A stretch of DNA of 64,000 bases, taken from NCBI GenBank assembly GCA_036399175.1, contig DASWNP010000019.1:1-64000 (forward strand), given 5' to 3'. The notes beneath the pieces are model-generated. The model saw nothing but the letters and a program-made list of their open reading frames with translations, ran no database searches and was not told where the DNA came from. The translations under genes and the position numbers were made by a program. Origin of the DNA: DASWNP01 sp036399175. Its GTDB lineage: Bacteria > Acidobacteriota > Blastocatellia > Pyrinomonadales > Pyrinomonadaceae. This document shows positions 7,855 to 16,197 of this stretch, one piece after another. Every line of letters starts with the position of its first letter. Position 1 is the stretch's first letter.

Positions 7855-8238
7855 TGCCTTATCCTCGCCTGACCGTTTAATGCCTCTGTCTTTCAACAAC
7901 TCTTACTGCACCACAAGGCGAGTAAACAGTTGTCGTTGGTTGTCGGATAGCGCACGAAGAAAGAATAAAGCGGCCTTTGTCCTTTCTTACTTCCCTGCTT
8001 GTTATCTCAATCAAATACACTCGGACGAGTGATTTGCTTCATATGCTCTTAGACGCAACGAGCCGCCCGTCGGCAACCTGTCGTCTCGCAGAATCTCAAA
8101 AAAAAATCGGTTGCAGTTTTTCAGCTTCATTCGTCTAAGGGTACATGGTGGGAGACACCGAATGAGTGGGAAGAAAACAAGGGAGTATCCCTGTCTTGCC
8201 GAACACACATAACAGGGCATTAAAGAGGAGGAGAGACG
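7855..8238. other. Divergent intergenic region
   Basis: 384 bases between the sigma gene (-) and the Phe/Asp/Lys-rich protein gene (+). It must hold both promoters. A 14-bp dyad CACTCGGACGAGTG lies at 8018-8031. No further gene is supported; a 102-codon minus-strand frame here has no ribosome-binding site. Confidence 0.45.
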
Positions 8239-8787
8239 ATGGCAGAAAGTAATTTGTCCAAAAAGACGACTAACGAGCACCCCGAAAAACTTCACGGAAC
8301 GACCGTGCCCGATGTGCACTCAAATCACGGCGGCGCTCATAAGGCGGAACTCCCGCACGATGAACACAGTCACCGTAAGGAAGAGGATTTTCCAAAAGAA
8401 AGCGAGACTGCCATGAAAACAAAAACCGCACCGACATTTACCGCTCTGGCTTTAGCCGTGATGTGCATCTTCAGCTTCATGCCCGACGCACAAGCAAAAG
8501 CTTTCGAAGCCAAATCTAGTGACTTCGCGTTCGCCAATTTCGCCGATGACGCCTTCAAAACCGACACCTTCCAAGATTCCAAGTCAAAAGCTGCTGACTT
8601 CAAAGCCTTCGACGTCAAAGGTTGCGACTTCTCTACGGATAAGTTCGTGAAAGTCAGCATCAACTTTGACGACCTCGGCACTTTCAAGTTTAAGGAAGAG
8701 GTCAAGACGGGGTGGGACTCCAAGGGTTTTGACTTCAAATCTAAGGCGTTCTCGAAAAAGTTCCAGAAGGGCCAGTTCAAAGCCTAA
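8239..8787 (+). CDS. Exported Phe/Asp/Lys-rich repetitive protein, unknown family
   Basis: Protein of 182 aa, not recognised. GAGGAGGAGAG just before ATG 8239 is a very strong ribosome-binding site. Residues 1-58 are hydrophilic and His-rich (PHDEHSHRKEED). Residues 59-86 then look like a complete signal peptide (MKTKTAPTFTALALAVMCIF..DAQA). The mature part is built of short aromatic/charged units with Phe every 3-6 residues: KAFEAK, SSDFAFANF, DDAFKTDTF, KAADFKAFDVKGCDF, KGFDFKSKAF, KKFQKGQF. A second start at 8413 would give only the signal-peptide form but has a poor ribosome site. A leader in front of an internal signal peptide may mean a delayed signal anchor or two products. A terminator follows. 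Confidence 0.72.
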   Translation: MAESNLSKKTTNEHPEKLHGTTVPDVHSNHGGAHKAELPHDEHSHRKEEDFPKESETAMKTKTAPTFTALALAVMCIFSFMPDAQAKAFEAKSSDFAFANFADDAFKTDTFQDSKSKAADFKAFDVKGCDFSTDKFVKVSINFDDLGTFKFKEEVKTGWDSKGFDFKSKAFSKKFQKGQFKA

Positions 8788-8822
8788 CCTCAATCATCAA
8801 TAGCCCCGAACAGCCTTACGCT

Positions 8823-8872
8823 ACAGAATCTCCGAACGGACTCTTCGTTGCCTTGTTCGGAGATTCTGTCTT
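8823..8872 (+). terminator. Factor-independent terminator-like hairpin
   Basis: Perfect 15-bp arms 8823-8837 (ACAGAATCTCCGAAC) and 8855-8869 with a 17-base loop, 36 bases after the stop of the 8239 gene. Only a short T-stretch follows. Confidence 0.7.
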
Positions 8873-8932
8873 AGTGGAATGTTTGAACGAGGGGTTATGA
8901 AACTTTTGACTTCTGGTTACCATGCCCGAGAC

Positions 8933-9025
8933 TTTGATGCAAAAGCCTAACAGCACCTCAACATGCTGAGTCGGATGATACTCTCTAGCTCAACTAATGG
9001 ACACTATACTGACTTTTGCATCAAA
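8933..9025. mobile_element. 93-bp element with 13-bp terminal inverted repeats, copy 2
   Basis: Same length and same ends (TTTGATGCAAAAG and its reverse complement) as the copy at 5927-6019. It ends 12 bases before the AbrB-like start codon and has probably displaced the original leader of that gene. Confidence 0.7.
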
Positions 9026-9037
9026 GCCAATCGCCCT

Positions 9038-9280
9038 ATGGCATCAGCAGAGGACTTAATTCTTGAAGACGGCGGGAAGATTACTCTGCCTAAGACGGTC
9101 AGGAATAGTTACCGACTGGTTCAGGACACGCCGCTTCGCTTGATTGAGACTCGACACGGCATCCTGCTCATTCCTCTCACCAGCAAGCCCGTGAGCGCAG
9201 CACTACAGGCGGAACCGGAAGAGTGGCAGGCGCTCAACGCTGAAAGCCTCGAAATGTTTCCTTACGAGGAAGAAGCGTGA
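9038..9280 (+). CDS. AbrB/MazE-type DNA-binding protein (antitoxin-like)
   Basis: Protein of 80 aa. The N-terminal swapped-hairpin segment GGKITLPKTVRNSYRL followed by TPLRLIETRHGILLIPL is typical of SpoVT-AbrB/VapB-type beta-barrel repressors. The acidic tail (PEEWQALNAESLEMFPYEEE) resembles the toxin-neutralising end of antitoxins. No PIN-domain or other toxin gene follows: the next 170 bases are non-coding up to a converging gene. No ribosome-binding site is visible ahead of ATG 9038, because the 93-bp element ends there; an in-frame ATG at 8963 lies inside the element. It may therefore be a stranded or silenced antitoxin. Confidence 0.65.
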   Translation: MASAEDLILEDGGKITLPKTVRNSYRLVQDTPLRLIETRHGILLIPLTSKPVSAALQAEPEEWQALNAESLEMFPYEEEA

Positions 9281-9382
9281 CCGTCGGCGAGATACGCTGG
9301 GTTGAGCTTCCGGCGCGCGGTGCGCGCACAATCCGGTAATGCTGAATTGATTTGGCTGGAGTTATCGGACTCATTGTAAAGA

Positions 9383-9426
9383 AGCAGCAGCCCGTGTCTT
9401 GAGTACTTCAGGCGCGGGCTGCTGCT
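9383..9426. terminator. Convergent-gene terminator hairpin
   Basis: AGCAGCAGCCCG (9383-9394) pairs with CGGGCTGCTGCT (9415-9426), loop 20. It lies between the AbrB-like gene (+) and the end of the M16 operon (-), serving either or both. Confidence 0.65.
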
Positions 9427-9456
9427 GCTTCTCACATGGCTTGTCAGGCCGTGCGG

Positions 9457-10989
9457 TTAGGGTGTCGTCGTTGGCGGATAGGTCATGGTCAGAGGGTCGG
9501 GTAGGGGGATGCGCCGAATCTGTCCGTCTTTGGCTATCCTGGCGAGGGAGTGTTGCGGGCGGTCGGGGTTGCCTTTGGTGATGTCGTCGATGTTGCCGAC
9601 GACGAGGATGACGAGCTTGTCGGGTTGGAGGTACTTCTGCGCGACGCGCTGCACGTCGTCGGCGGTGACGGCGCGGATGCGGTCTCGGTAGGTGTCCCAG
9701 TAGTCGGCGGGACGCTTTGTGTATTCGTCCTGCGCGAAGGTTCCGGCAATCTGTCCTGCGGTCGAGAAGAAACGCGGGAAGACTTCGACGGCGAAGTTCT
9801 TGGCCGTCTCAAGCTCTTCGGTTGTGACTTTGCCTGAGCGCATACGGTTAATCTCTTCCATCACGATGTCGATGGCCTGCGCGGTGGTGGCGCTCTTGGA
9901 CTGGAAGGCCGCGCGGAAGTTGCCGGGATAGTAGACGCCGAGGCCGAAGTTTGAACCGGCGCTGTAGGCGAGCCCTTCGTCGGAGCGGACGCGCGAGGTG
10001 ATGCGCGAGGTGAAGCCGCCGCCGCCGAGGATGTCGTTCATAATCGAGAGGGCGTAAGAATCGGGGTGGTCGCGCATCGCGCCGACGTGGCCGATGCTGA
10101 CGCGTCCCTGATTAACGTCGGCCTTGTGAATGGCGTAGACGCCGGCGACGGGCGCGGCCGTCGGCTTCGGCACGTCGGGCACGGCAGCCTTGTTGGAAGG
10201 CCAGCCGCGCATCGACGCTTCGAGCTTCGTGAGCATCTCCTTCGTGTTGAAGTCGCCGGAGATGGCGAAGATGAAGCCTGCGGGCTGGTAGTAGCGTTGA
10301 TGGAAGGCGAGGAGGTCTTCGCGCGTGATGCCCTCGACGGAGGCTTTGGTCGAGAGCTTGGCGGAGAAATGCTCGGGGCCCTGCATGAGACGCGACCACT
10401 CGCGGCTCTCGATGGAGGTCGTGTCGTCGTTGCGACGTTCCATCTGCTGAAGGATTTGGCTCTTGGCGAGCTTCAGGCGGTCTTCCTGAAAACGCGGATT
10501 CCTGAGCATGTCAACGAAGAGCGATAAGCCCTGTTCGAAATCCTTCGAGAGCAGGTTGAGCGTGGCGTTGCCCTGAGTCGGCGCGATGGCGCTTGAGATG
10601 TTGGCGGCGAGGAAATCGACGGCCTCGTCGAACTCTTCAGCCGTCTTCGAGGTCGTGCCCCCGGCGCGTATCTGGCTGCCCGTGAGAGAGGCCAAGCCCT
10701 CTTTGCCCGTCGGGTCGAGATAGCTGCCCGTGCGCACGAGCACGGACATGTTGACGAGCGGCAGGTCGTGGTCTTCGACCAGATAAGCGACCGCGCCGTT
10801 TGAGAGTACGTGACGGTAACGGTCGCGCTTGGGCGGCGTGTAGCTCAGGGGCGAGAATTTAAGCTCGCGCGGGTGCGGGGGGATTTGTGTTTGAGTCTGG
10901 AGAGCCTGCGCGTAGAGCGCGAGCGGCGACAAGGCCAGGAGCACGAGAGATAGAAAAATTGAGAGCGGCTTGCGGCTTCTCTTCGTCAT
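9457..10989 (-). CDS. M16 family peptidase homologue, non-catalytic partner
   Basis: Protein of 510 aa with a signal peptide (SIFLSLVLLALSPLALYAQ). Two M16 half-domains are visible, with the typical YRHVLSNGAVAYLVEDHDLP opening and a second half around GRVSIGHVGAMRDHPD. At the catalytic position the sequence reads GLASLTGSQIRAGG, so the HxxEH zinc site is missing. This is the pattern of the inactive subunit of a two-gene M16 pair (as in mitochondrial-processing-peptidase-like heterodimers). The ATG overlaps the stop of the active subunit by one base (TAATG), which should couple their translation. It likely forms a periplasmic heterodimer that degrades peptides. Confidence 0.9.
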   Translation of the reverse strand: MTKRSRKPLSIFLSLVLLALSPLALYAQALQTQTQIPPHPRELKFSPLSYTPPKRDRYRHVLSNGAVAYLVEDHDLPLVNMSVLVRTGSYLDPTGKEGLASLTGSQIRAGGTTSKTAEEFDEAVDFLAANISSAIAPTQGNATLNLLSKDFEQGLSLFVDMLRNPRFQEDRLKLAKSQILQQMERRNDDTTSIESREWSRLMQGPEHFSAKLSTKASVEGITREDLLAFHQRYYQPAGFIFAISGDFNTKEMLTKLEASMRGWPSNKAAVPDVPKPTAAPVAGVYAIHKADVNQGRVSIGHVGAMRDHPDSYALSIMNDILGGGGFTSRITSRVRSDEGLAYSAGSNFGLGVYYPGNFRAAFQSKSATTAQAIDIVMEEINRMRSGKVTTEELETAKNFAVEVFPRFFSTAGQIAGTFAQDEYTKRPADYWDTYRDRIRAVTADDVQRVAQKYLQPDKLVILVVGNIDDITKGNPDRPQHSLARIAKDGQIRRIPLPDPLTMTYPPTTTP

Positions 10990-12722
10990 TATTGCTTACC
11001 TCCTTCGAGCTGCTTGATGCGGTCTTCCAGCATCTTCTTGACGACGCGCAGGAAGTTCTGCTTGTCGGCTGAGGCCGACGCGCCCTGCTGCTCGACTTGC
11101 GCGAGTATCTGCTTGAGCTGTTCCGGCTTGGCCTGCATGAGCATGCCGCGCATCTGTCCGATTTGCGCCTTCTCCTGCTCTGTCAGCCCTGCGAGCGCGG
11201 GGTCTTCGGTGGCCGCGCCCTTCTTCGTGTGGTAGATGCCGACGGTTCGGTTCTCGGGCTTGAAGTAGGCGTTGGCGACGCGCTGGATGTCTTCGGCGGT
11301 GACGGCGAGGATGCGCGCAGGGTCTGTGTTGATGGTCTCCCAGCCGCGCGTGTTGTCGCGCAGGAGTAGCTGCACCATCAAAGCGAAGCTCGACTGAAGG
11401 CTGCGGAAGTTATTAGCCGCGCTCTGATTCTTCACCTTCTGCAACTCTTTGGCATCGACCAGCTCTTTCTGCAAACGCTCTATCTCTTTGTAGAGCGCCT
11501 GCTCGACGGCCTCGGGCGTCTGTCCCGGCTTGGCGACGCCGTTCAGCTCGAAGTAGCCTTCGTACTTGAGAGCGTTGTTGTTTGAACCGGCGCTGTTGGC
11601 TATCTGCTGCTGAAGGACGAGCGACTTGTAGAGCCTGCCGGTGCGACCGTTGAGGATGCTGGAAAGCACGTCGAGGGCGAACGCGTCGGGGTGGCCTTCG
11701 GCGACGGTGTGGAAGCGTATGCGCGCCTGCGGCACGGTCTCGGCGTAGGCAACCATGCGCTTTTCGGCAAGCTGCGGCATCTCGCGCGTGCGAACCGGCT
11801 CGGGGTCGCGCGGGCCTCTCGGGAGGCGTCCGAAATAACGCTTCGCAAGCTCGACGGCCTGCGCGGGCTCGAAGTCGCCGACGAGGCAGGCTGTCAGGTT
11901 GTTGGGCGCATAGTTGACGGCGAAATAGTCGAGCGCTTCTTCGCGCGTGATGCCTTCGAGGTCGCTCGGCCAGCCGACGACCGGCCAGCCGTAGGGCGAC
12001 GATTGCCAGAACATCGATTCGTAAAGCTCGTTGAATTTTCCGATAGGTGTGCTGTCGGTTCTCAGACGCCGCTCTTCGTGAACCACGTCGCGCTCGGAGT
12101 AGAACTCGCGGAAGACGGGCTTGAGCAAACGGTCTGATTCCATCCAGAACCAAAGCTCAAGCTTGTTGGCCGGGACGTTGATGAAATAGACGGTGAAGTC
12201 ATTGCTGGTTCCGGCGTTCATGCCTGAGCCGCCCGCGAGCGTATAGATGCGGTCGAACTCGTCTTTAACCATCATCTCTTTCTCGCGCTTCGTCAGCTCG
12301 TCGAATTTCGTGAGCAACTGCTTGTGACGCTCGGAGCGAAACTTCGGGTCGCGGGCGTCGGCAATCTCGCCGAGACGGGCGCGACGCAGGAGCGTCTGCT
12401 CTTCGGCGCGCAGCTCGGCGCGAACGGCGTCCATCTCTTTGATGAGTCGTAGATTCTCGTCGATATTTTTCGTGCCGATGGCGTGCGTGCCCTTGAACAT
12501 CATGTGCTCGAAAAGGTGCGAGAGCCCCGTGATGCCCGGGCGCTCGTTGACCGAGCCGACGCGCGCTACCCAACCGGCGGCGATGTTCGGGTCGCCCTTG
12601 CGCGGCACCATCAAAAGACGCATCCCGTTATCTAAAGTCACCTCCTGCACCGGCACTTTCTGAGCGCTCGACGTGAGCGCGCAGAGAAGCACGGACAGGA
12701 AGCAAAACAGCATTTTCTTCAT
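10989..12722 (-). CDS. M16 family zinc metallopeptidase, catalytic subunit
   Basis: Protein of 577 aa with a signal peptide (MKKMLFCFLSVLLCALTSSA). The zinc site HLFEH is at residues 69-73. Residues about 90-165 form a charged, coiled-coil-like insertion (KEMDAVRAELRAEEQTLL...), found in the long periplasmic M16 group, before the substrate-binding GGSGMNAGTSNDFTVYF segment. A second half-domain follows from about 330. It is first in a two-gene operon with the inactive homologue. The C-terminal 50 residues are Gln/Lys-rich and helical. It should cleave oligopeptides in the periplasm. Confidence 0.93.
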   Translation of the reverse strand: MKKMLFCFLSVLLCALTSSAQKVPVQEVTLDNGMRLLMVPRKGDPNIAAGWVARVGSVNERPGITGLSHLFEHMMFKGTHAIGTKNIDENLRLIKEMDAVRAELRAEEQTLLRRARLGEIADARDPKFRSERHKQLLTKFDELTKREKEMMVKDEFDRIYTLAGGSGMNAGTSNDFTVYFINVPANKLELWFWMESDRLLKPVFREFYSERDVVHEERRLRTDSTPIGKFNELYESMFWQSSPYGWPVVGWPSDLEGITREEALDYFAVNYAPNNLTACLVGDFEPAQAVELAKRYFGRLPRGPRDPEPVRTREMPQLAEKRMVAYAETVPQARIRFHTVAEGHPDAFALDVLSSILNGRTGRLYKSLVLQQQIANSAGSNNNALKYEGYFELNGVAKPGQTPEAVEQALYKEIERLQKELVDAKELQKVKNQSAANNFRSLQSSFALMVQLLLRDNTRGWETINTDPARILAVTAEDIQRVANAYFKPENRTVGIYHTKKGAATEDPALAGLTEQEKAQIGQMRGMLMQAKPEQLKQILAQVEQQGASASADKQNFLRVVKKMLEDRIKQLEGGKQ

Positions 12723-12843
12723 GTGCTTTTCCTCAAGTTAGCGAAGCTGAGTTGAAACAGGTAGTTTCTCGGAAGCCCGTACAAAACCGCAGAGGTTCTT
12801 TGTGTACGCCGTCGATTATTCCAAAATTTCCGCGCAAAAGAAA

Positions 12844-12873
12844 GGAGGGGGCTCGTTTGTCGAGCGCCCCTCC
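12844..12873 (-). terminator. Terminator of M43 protease gene
   Basis: GGAGGGGGCTCG and CGAGCGCCCCTCC pair with one bulge around TTTGT. On the minus strand it is followed by a pyrimidine/T-rich run (CTTTCTTTT). It lies 31 bases beyond the stop at 12905. Confidence 0.75.
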
Positions 12874-12904
12874 GTCTCAAAGCTTCCGTGCGTCTTGGCG
12901 AGCC

Positions 12905-13861
12905 TTACAGCCCTCTGTATTGCAGCGAGAGGGCTTCCATGCGCGCCGATTGACCTTCGGTGAACTGGAACATACAGGGGTCGTCCGTATAGTCCATGAA
13001 GTTCTCGATGGGGTCGAAGCCAGCGCCGGGGCATGAGTCGCGCCCTGCGGGGCAACGGAAAGCGGGCGAGCGCTCCGCCGGAGTGTCGGAGACGAAATCG
13101 TTATAGACGGCGGCGCAGCCGCCCTGGAAGGTGTGGAAGAGGCCGAGCCAGTGGCCGACCTCGTGCGTTCCCGTGTCGCCCTCGTTGTAGGGAACTTCGG
13201 AGCCGCCGGGCAGGCTCGAATAGAGACAGACGACGCCGTCCATCGCCGGGTCGGAAGCGAACCAGAAGGGGAAGGTCGCCCAGCCGAGCAGGTATCCGCC
13301 CGCGTTGTTCGTGTAGAAATTGAGCACGTTCGCGCCGCCGACGTGCAAGGCCGTCTTCATCTCGCGCTCTGCCGCCGTGTCGGGGCCGGCGTTGAACCAG
13401 TTGACGTTCGTCGTGCGGTCAACTCCCGCGAGCGTGAAGCGGAAGGGGGTGTTTGCGCCGCCGGTCGCGCCGCTGAAGGCTTCGTTGAGGACGGTTATCT
13501 GGTCGCGCAGCATCTTCACCGGCAGGTCGCCGTTCTGGACGCCCTTGCCCTTGTTGATGACGTGGAAGTAGACGGGGATAGTGACCGAGCCGGATTTGCG
13601 AATCTGTCCGGGGTTGCGGTTAGAGTTGAATTGATTGAGCGAGTTCTCAAAGGTCGTGGCGGTCGTTTCGTCCATGTCTTTGGTCGCGCAACGCTCCTTG
13701 CCTTGTCCGGCGGCGAGCGGCGCGGCGGCGGCAAAGTTGAACGTCACGGTCGCATCGACGCTCTCACGCTCCGCATAAGCGTTATTGACGGTGGGCTGAG
13801 TAAAAATCAGAACGAGTCCCATCAGGGCGATGGCGAGCGAGGCAAACAGCTTTCTTTTCAT
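12905..13861 (-). CDS. Secreted M43 (pappalysin/cytophagalysin-type) zinc metalloprotease
   Basis: Protein of 318 aa with a signal peptide (MKRKLFASLAIALMGLVLIF). The extended zinc motif HEVGHWLGLFH starts at H233, and the Met-turn follows in NFMDYTDDPCMFQFT, which together define the metzincin clan and the M43 family. Residues about 95-215 hold the usual M43 N-terminal part (PVYFHVINKGKG, ITVLNEAFSGATGG). A segment of about 60 residues after the signal peptide is probably a pro-region. It is secreted and expected to cleave proteins outside the cell. It is monocistronic, divergent from the acyl-CoA dehydrogenase gene. Confidence 0.93.
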   Translation of the reverse strand: MKRKLFASLAIALMGLVLIFTQPTVNNAYAERESVDATVTFNFAAAAPLAAGQGKERCATKDMDETTATTFENSLNQFNSNRNPGQIRKSGSVTIPVYFHVINKGKGVQNGDLPVKMLRDQITVLNEAFSGATGGANTPFRFTLAGVDRTTNVNWFNAGPDTAAEREMKTALHVGGANVLNFYTNNAGGYLLGWATFPFWFASDPAMDGVVCLYSSLPGGSEVPYNEGDTGTHEVGHWLGLFHTFQGGCAAVYNDFVSDTPAERSPAFRCPAGRDSCPGAGFDPIENFMDYTDDPCMFQFTEGQSARMEALSLQYRGL

Positions 13862-14129
13862 CTATACCTCCGAACGGCGGTTGATTTCTGTTGGTCGAAA
13901 AACGGGGATTGGAGATAGACTCTCTTCGGCGTCGTCGTCCGAAGCAAGTCTACCTGACGAAGAGGTCTGAGACTTTAGAGTCAGAGGGCGGGGATGTCAA
14001 GACACGCGCGCAAAGCGGTTGAATTATATTCTGACGCCGCAGCCCTCGCGCGAGCAGCTCGGACGCGCTCGGGCTCTTCTCTAGCCCGAACGAACGCGAG
14101 ACCTTTGACGCTCGACGACACGTAACCTT

Positions 14130-15338
14130 ATGCACCAGTCTCCCGACAACAGACTCGCATCGCTCGTCTCGAACATCGGCTCGTTCCTCCGCGCCGAAGT
14201 CTATCCGTTGGAGAGAGAATTCCTGCGTCGCCCGTTTCGAGAATTGCTGCCCGCGCTCGAAGAGAAGCGGCGACGGGTGAAGACGGAAGGCTGGTGGACT
14301 CCGCATCTGCCGGAGGAGCACGGCGGGCTCGGCCTCAAGCTCTCGGAGTTCGCGCTCCTCAGCGAAGAACTCGGGCGCACGCCCGTCGGCCACTATCTCT
14401 TCAACTGCCAGGCTCCGGACATCGGCAACATGGAAGTCCTACTCGCACACGCGACGCCCGAGCAGCGTGAGATTTATCTTCAACCGCTCATAGAAGGGCG
14501 AGTGCGTAGCTGTTTCTCGATGACCGAGCCGGAGCACCCCGGCTCGAACCCGACATGGATGAGCACGACGGCGACGAGAGACGGCGACGACTACGTGCTC
14601 GACGGGCACAAGTGGTTCACCTCTTCGGCCGAGGGCGCGGCCTTCGCCATCGTCATGGCAATCACGGACGCCGAGGCGTCGAGCCCGTACAAGCGCGCGA
14701 GCCAGATTATCGTGCCGACCTCGACGCCCGGCTTTCGCATCATTCGCAACATCAGCGTCATGGGCGACGAGGGGAGCGATTACGCGAGCCACGCCGAAGT
14801 GGTCTACGAGAGATGTCGTGTGCCGCGACGCAACCTGCTCGGGCGCGAGGGCGAAGGCTTCGTCATCGCGCAGGAGCGGCTCGGCCCCGGTCGCATCCAT
14901 CATTGCATGCGATGGATAGGCATTTGCGAGCGCGCCTTCGAGATGATGTGCGAGCACGCGGCGAGCAGGGAATTGTCGCCGGGAGTCGTGCTCGGCAGTC
15001 GTCAGAGCGTGCAGGAATGGATCGCGGAGAGCCGCGCCGAGATTAGCGCCGCGCGCCTTTTGGTCTTACAGACCGCCGCGCGCATCGACGCCGAAGGCTC
15101 TGCCGCCGCGCGCGAAGACATCTCGCTCATCAAGTTCTTCGTCGCCGGAGTTCTGCAAAAAGTCTTAGACCGCGCCATCCAGACGCACGGCGCGCTCGGC
15201 CTGACAGACGACACGCTGCTCTCCTACTGGTACCGCCACGAGCGCGGCGCGCGCATCTACGACGGCCCCGACGAAGTGCACAAGACGGTCGTCGCCCGAA
15301 GCATCCTGAAAAAGTACGGCGTCGATGTCATGCGCTAA
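14130..15338 (+). CDS. Acyl-CoA dehydrogenase, ACAD10/11-like group
   Basis: Protein of 402 aa with the full ACAD fold. The N-terminal helical domain includes TPHLPEEHGGLGL, the middle sheet has CFSMTEPEHPGSNPT and GHKWFTSSAEGA (FAD contacts), and the C-terminal helices end in IQTHGALGLTDDT and YDGPDEVHKT. At the position where most family members have the catalytic Glu (YEGT), it has Asp (YDGP, D378), as in the ACAD10/11 subgroup that acts on 4-hydroxyacyl-CoA-derived substrates. The phosphotransferase half of that system is a separate gene at 19952. The reaction would be FAD-linked alpha,beta-dehydrogenation in the cytoplasm. The subgroup call is from motifs only. Confidence 0.92.
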   Translation: MHQSPDNRLASLVSNIGSFLRAEVYPLEREFLRRPFRELLPALEEKRRRVKTEGWWTPHLPEEHGGLGLKLSEFALLSEELGRTPVGHYLFNCQAPDIGNMEVLLAHATPEQREIYLQPLIEGRVRSCFSMTEPEHPGSNPTWMSTTATRDGDDYVLDGHKWFTSSAEGAAFAIVMAITDAEASSPYKRASQIIVPTSTPGFRIIRNISVMGDEGSDYASHAEVVYERCRVPRRNLLGREGEGFVIAQERLGPGRIHHCMRWIGICERAFEMMCEHAASRELSPGVVLGSRQSVQEWIAESRAEISAARLLVLQTAARIDAEGSAAAREDISLIKFFVAGVLQKVLDRAIQTHGALGLTDDTLLSYWYRHERGARIYDGPDEVHKTVVARSILKKYGVDVMR

Positions 15339-15343
15339 AGCGC

Positions 15344-15426
15344 AAAGGGGGAAAGGGGAAGGGGGAAAGGGAAAAGAGGGAAGAGAAAAACAGCCAGCGT
15401 GCTTTGTCTTTCCCCTTTCCCCCTTT
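15344..15426. terminator. Purine/pyrimidine inverted repeat between converging genes
   Basis: AAAGGGGGAAAGGGGA (15344-15359) is repeated as its exact reverse complement at 15411-15426. The left arm continues into further GGGGGAAAGGG units. It lies between the ACAD stop (15338) and the lipoprotein stop (15436). Confidence 0.6.
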
Positions 15427-15435
15427 AGCCCTGAT

Positions 15436-16092
15436 TCACAGGCGCTTGAGGGCGTATTCGAGGAGCTTTTTGGACTTCTGGATTTTGACTTCGGGCGCAT
15501 CTGCGCCGCCGACGCTGACGCGGACGAACTTGTCTTTCTTCAGGGCGTAGAGCGCGCCCATCTTGCTCGTGCCGACCCAGTAGGCTTCGTCGCCGACGCC
15601 CGCGACCGGCTGCGGCTTCTGCGACTTTCTCCTGTCGCGCGCCTCACGAAAAGTCTTCTTCCAGAAATCGAGAAGTGAGTTTTGACCGTCGTCGTCCGGC
15701 CTCGTCTGGTTGACTTCGAGGCTGACGGAGTTGATGAAGTTCGCCGTCGTGTAGAAGCACTGCGAGACGGCGAAGGGGCTGCCCGCGCGGCTGCCGCCTT
15801 TCGTCGCCGTCACCTTATCGCCGAGCGCCGATTCTATCTCGGACGGCTTGATGAGCGCGCAGGCATCGAAGGCCGTCGGAGTTTTGGAAGCATCAGCGAC
15901 GGGCTGCGCGTTCGTCGGTGCCCCCGTGCTCGCGGCGGTGACGACGGACGGGCTCGGCGTCGCCGCTTGTGCGGCGGGCTGCGACTTCTCGGATGAAGCT
16001 TCGGGCTGCTTGCCGCTTTCGGACTTCGAGCCGCAGCCGTCGGCGAAGACCAGCAAGAGGCAGAGTACGAAAGCGCAGAGTTTGAAGGACAT
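15436..16092 (-). CDS. Putative lipoprotein, unknown family
   Basis: Protein of 218 aa. The N-terminal hydrophobic stretch (LCAFVLCLLLVFADGC) ends in a Cys that may be lipidated, although the lipobox is not ideal (A-D-G-C). A Ser/Ala/Pro-rich linker runs from about 22 to 72. A globular domain follows, with three further Cys (ACALIKPSEIESALG and SQCFYTT). The pattern FDACALIKPSEIESALGDKV is common to small exported domains with an N-terminal Cys pair (DUF3558-like). The chemistry is unknown. It is flanked by hairpins on both sides, so it is monocistronic. Confidence 0.75.
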   Translation of the reverse strand: MSFKLCAFVLCLLLVFADGCGSKSESGKQPEASSEKSQPAAQAATPSPSVVTAASTGAPTNAQPVADASKTPTAFDACALIKPSEIESALGDKVTATKGGSRAGSPFAVSQCFYTTANFINSVSLEVNQTRPDDDGQNSLLDFWKKTFREARDRRKSQKPQPVAGVGDEAYWVGTSKMGALYALKKDKFVRVSVGGADAPEVKIQKSKKLLEYALKRL

Positions 16093-16124
16093 GAAGGACG
16101 CTCCTTACTCGCTCATTCTACCGA

Positions 16125-16175
16125 CGAAAATCCTTCTCCCGCCAGTCGTGCCGACGAGCGGGAGAAGGATTTTCG
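16125..16175. terminator. Strong terminator hairpin
   Basis: Perfect 17-bp arms (CGAAAATCCTTCTCCCG and its reverse complement, 16125-16141 and 16159-16175), loop 17. It lies 22 bases past the stop of the minus-strand gene at 16198. Confidence 0.85.
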
Positions 16176-16197
16176 TTTCAGTCTTCAAGAGCGCTGC

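Noticed and set aside
9457..10989. Active M16 peptidase
   Set aside because: The HxxEH site is replaced at the aligned position, so it is called the non-catalytic partner.
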